In this document: positions 58,060 to 64,000 of the stretch, piece by piece
Layout of the letters: every line of letters starts with the position of its first letter
Numbering within the stretch: the stretch's first letter is position 1
Assembly (NCBI GenBank): GCA_012934845.2
Contig: WNNJ02001112.1
Span: 62,001-126,000 of the forward strand
Direction of reading: 5' to 3'
From: Pomphorhynchus laevis
Taxonomy: Eukaryota > Acanthocephala > Palaeacanthocephala > Echinorhynchida > Pomphorhynchidae
DNA length: 64,000 nt
Made by a program: the position numbers and the translations under genes
The notes under the pieces: generated by a model
What the model was told of the DNA's origin: nothing
Database searches by the model: none
The model's input: the letters and a program-made list of their open reading frames with translations, nothing else

Positions 58060-58440
58060 TATGATGATTACCATTACGATTAAATGGTGAGCCGGATCAA
58101 ATTTGAATAGATTCAAACGTGTACTGAAGAAAGCTACATGGGCCCTGAAAGGGGCCCAGCATCTGTCATTAAGTGAGAAAGCTCAGGTGCGCCTATTAGG
58201 GTACCTGGGCAATATCGGGATTAGTCTTATTTTCTAGAGGCCTTTCCCAGAGCAAAGACCAAGGTTTCTTAAGCTTCTCGTATCGAGATTACCATGGTAC
58301 GCATCGACTGGACCGTCAGGTGTGTGAGAGACCTTGAGTGGTTTAGGCGGAAGGCGGCACACGGGTGTAGGTTTGATGAATATGATCCCCTTTGCCCGTT
58401 ATTATAAGAAAACAACTTAACTGAAATCGTCTATTGCCGT
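58060..58440 (+). mobile_element. LINE-A 3' fragment, 5'-truncated
   Basis: Encodes RFKRVLKKATWALKGAQHLSL, then RIDWTVRCVRDLEWFRRKAA and CPLL with a stop at about 58405. This C-terminus is in one frame apart from small shifts near 58180, and it shows what the C-terminus of LINE-A ORF2 looks like when not frameshifted. Confidence 0.82.
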
Positions 58441-59021
58441 CTTTTTTCTCCTATGACATTTTTCATTTATGCATGTATATTTTAATCCTGTTTGTTTTGT
58501 TATTAAAAAATCTTTATTATTATTTTTGTTATGAGCTTTAAATAATAGCTAGTTATATGATGATTATCGCATAAGTTCAAACGATTAGTTATGCCTCTTT
58601 TTCATCAAAACATCAAACTGAAATTTACATTGAACAACAAAATAAACAAAACAACACACAAGCAAAACCAATGACGAAAGAAACACTATATCCGAGGAAC
58701 ATGGTATAGATCCAGCTGGAACTTATGTTGGTGATTCGCCACTTCAACTTGAACGAATAAATGTATATTATAATATGGTTAATGGTAAATATTTTATAAA
58801 GCTTTTTTAACATTAGATGTCGATATATGAAACCAAACTTATGATTTGGTTGTAAAAACTTCTTTGTTACTATTATTTCACTGAAACTAAATCATGAAGG
58901 CAGTTTATATTTTTTATTTAAAAAACAGGAAATAATTTTAAATATATAATAAACTGCAGATAACAATTCAAAAATATTTGTTATTTAATCAATATCGGGT
59001 TTATTATTAAGCATCAATTTA
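58441..59021. other. No gene seen, AT-rich
   Basis: The open minus frame 58625-58813 is hydrophobic and unrecognised. 'aaataatagctagttatatgatgat' at about 58540 repeats sequence at 58040, flanking the LINE-A 3' fragment, so it may be a target-site or segmental duplication. Confidence 0.4.
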
Positions 59022-59309
59022 TTATAACCTTTTTGCATAAAAAAATGCTTCTTGTATTTTACATTCAAGAATGTTATTATCTACTTCAATCACTCTACTC
59101 CTATCAAACACTATTTTATGATCATTGTATAAGGAATGATCTAAACTGACCCTGATCACATAATATTTATGTTGACCAATACGTTTTGATAAACTCTGCC
59201 CTGATTGACCGAAATACTCCCTATAACAATTATTACAAGATATTTGATATACAATACCATCCTTACTGTAATTTAGTTTGCGTTTAAATATATTTTTAAT
59301 TTTTGGCAT
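59022..59309 (-). pseudogene. Penelope-like GIY-YIG endonuclease remnant
   Basis: An open 95-codon minus-strand frame: KLNYSKDGIVYQISCNNCYR, EYFGQSGQSLSKRIGQHK, then an acidic/hydrophobic helix region ending FFYAKRL. GIVYQISC...YFGQSG corresponds to the GIY-x10-YIG core of Penelope-like nucleases (YIG has become YFG), with the conserved Arg in SKRIGQH. It is a different lineage from the nuclease at 43-44 kb. No RT remains nearby. Confidence 0.7.
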
Positions 59310-61097
59310 TTTTTATTAAAAGCAATTGTATTATTGCTTTTCCATTACTAAAAAAATATAAAATATCCAAAAATATAAAAATTGTAAAATCAAAAATTAG
59401 AATGACGATCGAAATTAACAGATAACTTAAAGGGGCAATGAATTGATGGCAATTAATCGATTTAAAAGCCTTATTATAAATATATGTTCATATATATCAA
59501 CGATATTCTCATAGCTATGTTTATGCATGCTTAACCGTTATGTATTTTTTTAGTTTTTTTTTAATGAACAACAAAAATAAAAATCAAAAGTTTCAGAGTA
59601 TCTATATTTTTGAGTGCATCTGCATTTATTAAAAAAATTATAAAATTGAAAATGTATAAAAAGTATAGAAAGTATTTGAAAATTTATAATGGAAATTCAG
59701 TTTTTTTTTGTATTTTATGTATTTTTCATATTAAAACAGAAATTTCAAAATTAATATTTAACTATATTTTTAAAGTATTTAAATTATATTTAGTATTTTT
59801 TATAGTTTTAAAATATTATTAATATTTAATAATATTATATATTTATAATAATATTTAATAATATTATTATATTATTATTTGCAAAATGAAATCAATTGCA
59901 TTATGTACTTTAGTATATTAAACCTGATCAAATAACGGCCCTTTTTATATTTTCAGCAAACACATCGATAAATCTTTATTTTACAAAATGAAATTATTCT
60001 CGCAATATCTAAATATATATTTCACGTGCAAATTTTTTTGTAGAAGATGTTGTCGAAATGCGCTTAACATTCCAAAGGTAAAACATCTGGTTTTTGTTAA
60101 TTTAAAGAAAACACATGTCTTCCTCGTGATTGTCATTAAACAATTCAAATACAAGAATATATTAATTTATTAAATTAGTTTTACATCAATTAATAATTAC
60201 TTTAATTTATTAAAGATTTCTTGCAATTAAAGTTTTTTTATTAAACTTTGATGCTGAATTCGTAATTTTAAGTTAATTGTATTTGATTTTGGTTTTATAG
60301 CCCAAATGCTATATTAGTTGTGATCAAAATTACTTTAGAAACAATCTACAAGTTGTCTTTCAAACTTTTCTAGAATAAAATGTTTTGCTCATATTCTTTA
60401 TTTTTTATATATGAATGAAATATATTTTGTTTTGCATACTTTTTTCTGTTATTAAAAATGCAGACGTTTCGCATTTTACCAGTTTCACTGTTATAACAAT
60501 TAAATTTTCTAAAATAACGATAAAAACGGTGACCAGTTTATTTGTTTCGATAACAGCAAAACAACTATTTATTAATTAAACTTAAATATTTAAAATAAAA
60601 TAATTTTAGAGGCTTCTTTATAAAAAATAATTTTGTCTATAAGAATGAATAATATCAATTGAAATTAAATATTTTTATATTTACAATGTTATTTTATAAA
60701 ATAGATACAAAAAGTTACTTTAGTTTGTTCTATTAACTAAAGTACCTTATATAGAATATATTATTTGTCTGGCAAATATTCAACACTTAATTTGGCACAT
60801 TGCGAAAATTCGAAAATTGTAAAATCTTTTATAAATCTTTTATTGTAAAGAAAATTTTGTTTTACGAAATATACACTACAGTATATGCTTCCATATAAGC
60901 GTTGCATGCGATAATATACGTTGCAAGCGTTCCATATAAGCGATACAAGCGTTGCATTCGGGCCTTAAACTAAGTAAGAAAGGGATTTATTAATAACTAT
61001 ATAATCGATAAAAAGTTTAATAAACAAAAACATGCAAAAGACAACTTTAAATAGAAGCCGTTCACAACGTGTATTTTGAAATCTTCAATTTATATTC
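59310..61097. other. No gene seen, AT-rich
   Basis: Short open frames only, for example 59988-60173 (a Cys-rich CKFFCRRCCRNA piece before a GTAAAA donor-like site), too weak to call. 60885-60960 has a diverged repeat of 'gttgca.gcgt' units. Confidence 0.45.
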
Positions 61098-62190
61098 ACG
61101 GCCTCAAGTCCAGTGGGATCTGAGCCCCTCGGCCGCACCAGCGCGCCGCCCTCTGACTGAACCATCCGGGGTCTCTCACACACCTAAGAGTTCAGTCAAG
61201 GCGGACTATGATTGGTAATCTCGAGATGAGGGCATGAGAAACCTTAGTCTTTTTTCTGGGGGACGTCCCCGTGAGAAGAAGACTAATCCCGAGATAGCCC
61301 AAGTACCCCCAGAGGCGCACTTGGGTTATCCCATTCAATGACAGATGCTAGACACGTTTCAGAGCCCACCTAGCTTTCTTCAGGATACGTTTAAGTCTAT
61401 CCAGGTCAGCTTTTGCTGACTAATTCACCGTAAAGGTGAACCCCAGATATTTTACTCGACTCGTGAAGATGGAGAGTGGTTGATGCTGCAAAATGGAGGA
61501 GAGTGCAGAGAGTGCTATTCTCTTAAGTTTCTTTTTGGTGGCAGGGACGCCATGAAAGACCACCACCTGCGATTTAGAGGAGTTTAAAATAAGATTGGAT
61601 GGGGACAACTGATCTTTTAATCTTAAAAAGAAACGGCTGATGTCAGAGATTACATCTTTGCACCTGCGTCCAGAGAACAAGGCTGTGGTATCATCAGCAT
61701 ATACCACTAGATGTTGATCACGTTTAAAATTCTTGAATAGTACAATGGATGCAGCAAGATATAAGATAGGAGAAAGTGGGGATCCTTGAGGTACACCCGT
61801 AATAGGGTAGAACTGACGCGCATCAGGGTCGTCTTCATAGTAGAACCGCTTGGTGTACAACAATATCTCCACCCTGTTAACAATTCTCGCAGGCAACCTG
61901 AGGGACCTGAGAGAGGAGATAACGAAGGGAATGGAGATCCGGTCAAATGCAGCTGAAAAATCAAGAAAAACAGCCACAGCAAGCTGATGACTATTATTCT
62001 GACAAAACTGATGCACCTCACAAATTGCTGAATAGACTGATCGCCCTTTGACAAACCCATGAAAACTCAGTGGGATCAAATTACGCTTACATAAATAAAC
62101 GCGGATTCTACGCACAAGCACTTTCTCGTAGATGGAAATGAGGGCGTTTTGAATCGAGATGGGCCGCAGATCTTTAGGACAAGTGATCAA
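61098..62190 (-). pseudogene. LINE-A ORF2, RT and C-terminal part
   Basis: An open frame from 62190 to 61420 holds LRPISIQNALISIYEKVLVR, AVFLDFSAAFDRISIPFVIS, GVPQGSPLSPILYLAASIV and LVVYADDTTALFSGRRC, so all RT catalytic boxes are intact. A frameshift at about 61420 separates the C-terminal block, which ends PGWFSQRAARW then QIPLDLRP with the stop at 61098. Upstream of 62190 the frame is broken by TAA (ITCPKD preceded by a stop at about 62193). Confidence 0.85.
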
Positions 62191-63077
62191 TTTCTATTTA
62201 GGTAAAAAAACTCGAAGGCTGATGTTGATGTCCGCTAAGTCGGAAGGGAAGGCTAATAGCATTGTGATGGCAAAATCCTTTCTCTTACTGTCCGTCAAAA
62301 GCTGACAGACTCGAGTGGCACATGGCGCGTTCGATTTGGAGTGCCTGGGAGTGGTTCCCATGAGTTAAGGATATCTGTAGCAGATAAGTCCCTACTCCTG
62401 AAGTCACACTAAAACGGGATTGGTTGGGAGATTGAGTAACTCTATAATTATGTAAGGATAGTGACTCCTCTAAAATTGTGTCAAGGCCTATGCTACCAAT
62501 TCAAACCAAGGCTCCATCCTTCCAGCAGACAAACTTCTCCTTCTTGAATATCTTCCAGAATGAAGCCTGATAAGGGTTTAGGTAAGCAATTCTTGCAATA
62601 TTCCTGCTCAGCTGGAGCCTATATGTAGAGCTCCAGTATTCATTCGAGAGGATCTGTCTGGCGGGAACAGAGATAATGGGAAGGTGTAACATTTTAGCTT
62701 GGACCTTGAGTTTTGTTGTAGTGAGATTGTATATTCGACCTTTATAGATAATCGAAAGGATCGCGGTAGCTTGCGAGGAGAGGTAGGAATTAAATTCGGT
62801 CAAACTCTCAATTCCAATTCTGGGGAAGAGTTGGATAGCTGCCTGAAAGAACACCACTCTAATAGAGTTAAATTGAAACCTCTTTCTAAGCAACGTATCG
62901 TCTTCTAGCCGCCAGAGAATTAGGTTGACGCGAATGCTAAGTGCAAATTGGTTTCAACTACGACATATTATGTAGCATGTCGAGGAGAGAATTTGTTGTA
63001 GAGCAATGAAAGGTGGGGAATGTGGTTTATGAATAAGATAATCAATCCTTGCTCTGCGGAGTGCTGCATTAATCCAA

Positions 63078-63352
63078 CGCTTACCGTTCTTACACTTTGT
63101 AAGAACGGTAAGCGTATTAGCATAGACAATGTCTATATTCGGTCAGGAGAAATCCACAAGAACCGTGACCTCCTGGATCAAATATTGGGGGGGGGCGCCT
63201 TTGACATGTTACTTGGTAACTTCAACGACATAACTGGTCGTTGGATTAATGCAGCACTCTGCAGTGCAAGGATCGACTATCTTATTCATAAACCACATTT
63301 CCCACCTTTCATTGCTCTACAACAAATTCTCTCCTCGACATGCTACATAAGA
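63078..63352 (+). repeat. Inverted endonuclease segment with 16-bp hairpin junction
   Basis: cgcttaccgttcttac (63078-63093) and its reverse complement (63099-63114) form the apex. To the right the LINE-A endonuclease reads on the plus strand (KRISIDNVYIRSGEIHKNRD, LLGNFNDITGRWINAAL). To the left the same block is on the minus strand but lacks about 120 bases between KNGKR and WINAAL. The minus-strand orientation resumes after 63352. Confidence 0.85.
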
Positions 63353-64000
63353 TAAGGGCTGAAGCACCTCCCGAATTCCACTGAAGGATATTCAGTGAAA
63401 AAGGCCCTTGATTACATCCCATTGCGTAAGTATTATCGAAGTGGGACGCCATCCACCTAGTCGCAACTAGAGTCGGAAAGGTCGCCTTTACCGCTTCCCG
63501 TCACGGCAGATGGAGTCGCTTCCCGACGGGCGATATCTTAATTTCCCTCGTTAGCCAGAGCCCAGATCGAATTCTTCCGAGCAAGCTTCAGAGCGGCTAT
63601 GTTCAGCGCTGACCCAGTTCGTTTCTTAGATTTTGGTGGCTGCTTAATATTGTTGATCTTTTCAGAAAGAGGAGAACGAAAAGATTCATCTAATTAACAC
63701 CGATTTTTCAAGGTGGATCATTGATGCCTGATGCTTTTCTTCAAGAAGTTTCAGGATTTCCGTATCCAGCATCCTATCGTATTTCTTGTTAGACGAGACA
63801 GCTTCCACGAAGATAGTCGGTTTTGATGTCACACTCCTGTGTCTCTTTTGGTATGCCTTAAATATTTTACACTTTTTTAAACATGCGGGGTACTTACCAC
63901 CGCAGTTTGCGCAAAATGGCTTACCTTCTCACTTCCCAGGATGTATAGCAGTTGTACCACATACCGCACTTATGAGGTAGAAAACATCGAGCAAACCAAT

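Larger units (their letters stand above)
61098..64000 (-). mobile_element. LINE-A copy running off the window end, with internal inverted segment
   Basis: ORF2 C-terminus at 61098, RT 61420-62190, pre-RT block 62501-62893, endonuclease 62940-63075, a plus-strand endonuclease segment 63099-63352, then minus-strand endonuclease N-terminus (about 63355-63410) and gag (about 63420-64000, knuckles FCANCGGKYPACLKKC at about 63890). The RT portion is well preserved. The gag N-terminus is outside the window. Confidence 0.85.

Noticed and set aside
59988..60173. Cys-rich open frame CKFFCRRCCRNA
   Set aside because: Short, surrounded by AT-driven frames, no splice partner or homology recognised.

Overview
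The window looks like nuclear DNA from an animal, most likely an arthropod and probably an insect. It is strongly AT-rich. It carries intron-containing eukaryotic genes, some with introns of only about 50 bases, and many decayed non-LTR retrotransposons with a Jockey/I-type gag (three zinc knuckles), Penelope-like elements and a mariner remnant. The species cannot be named from the sequence.

Two host genes are well supported, both on the + strand. The first encodes coatomer subunit beta-prime (COPB2): two exons, 16438-17088 and 18972-20987, 888 residues. The second is a small CTD-phosphatase-like gene (CTDSP/SCP family): seven coding exons between 49165 and 52103, about 256 residues, with the DLDET catalytic motif. 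Its fourth intron has grown to 1.9 kb around a mariner fragment. On the - strand, 40200-40900 and 46483-46595 look like 3'-terminal coding exons of unrecognised genes. A 35-codon exon-like fragment occurs twice, at 50985-51089 and 53323-53427.

Most of the rest is mobile DNA. One non-LTR family (called LINE-A here) contributes at least seven pieces: 1-2560 (gag inverted relative to RT), 2870-6045, 22825-26140 (-), 26200-30290 (+, best preserved), 54180-57650 (-), 58060-58440 (+) and 61098-64000 (-). A more diverged relative lies at 33050-33992. A second RT type (LINE-C, CR1/Jockey-like) and an L2-like RT sit in the middle of a very large inverted repeat at 7228-14843. Its arms are about 1.76 kb, nearly identical and 3.9 kb apart. 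Penelope-like fragments lie at 21330-21490, 30360-31260, 42960-44292 and 59022-59309. A roughly 300-bp AT-rich repeat family recurs between 31.7 and 53.6 kb, with two copies in tandem just before the phosphatase gene.

The signals least explained by ordinary annotation are structural. They are the 7.6-kb palindrome; a recurring hammerhead-like core (CTGA-N-GA, stem, GAAA) in that palindrome and nearby repeats; and many short, near-perfect inverted duplications with tiny spacers. Several of the last interrupt LINE-A copies whose uninterrupted sequence is visible elsewhere in the window, which points to template-switch mutation.
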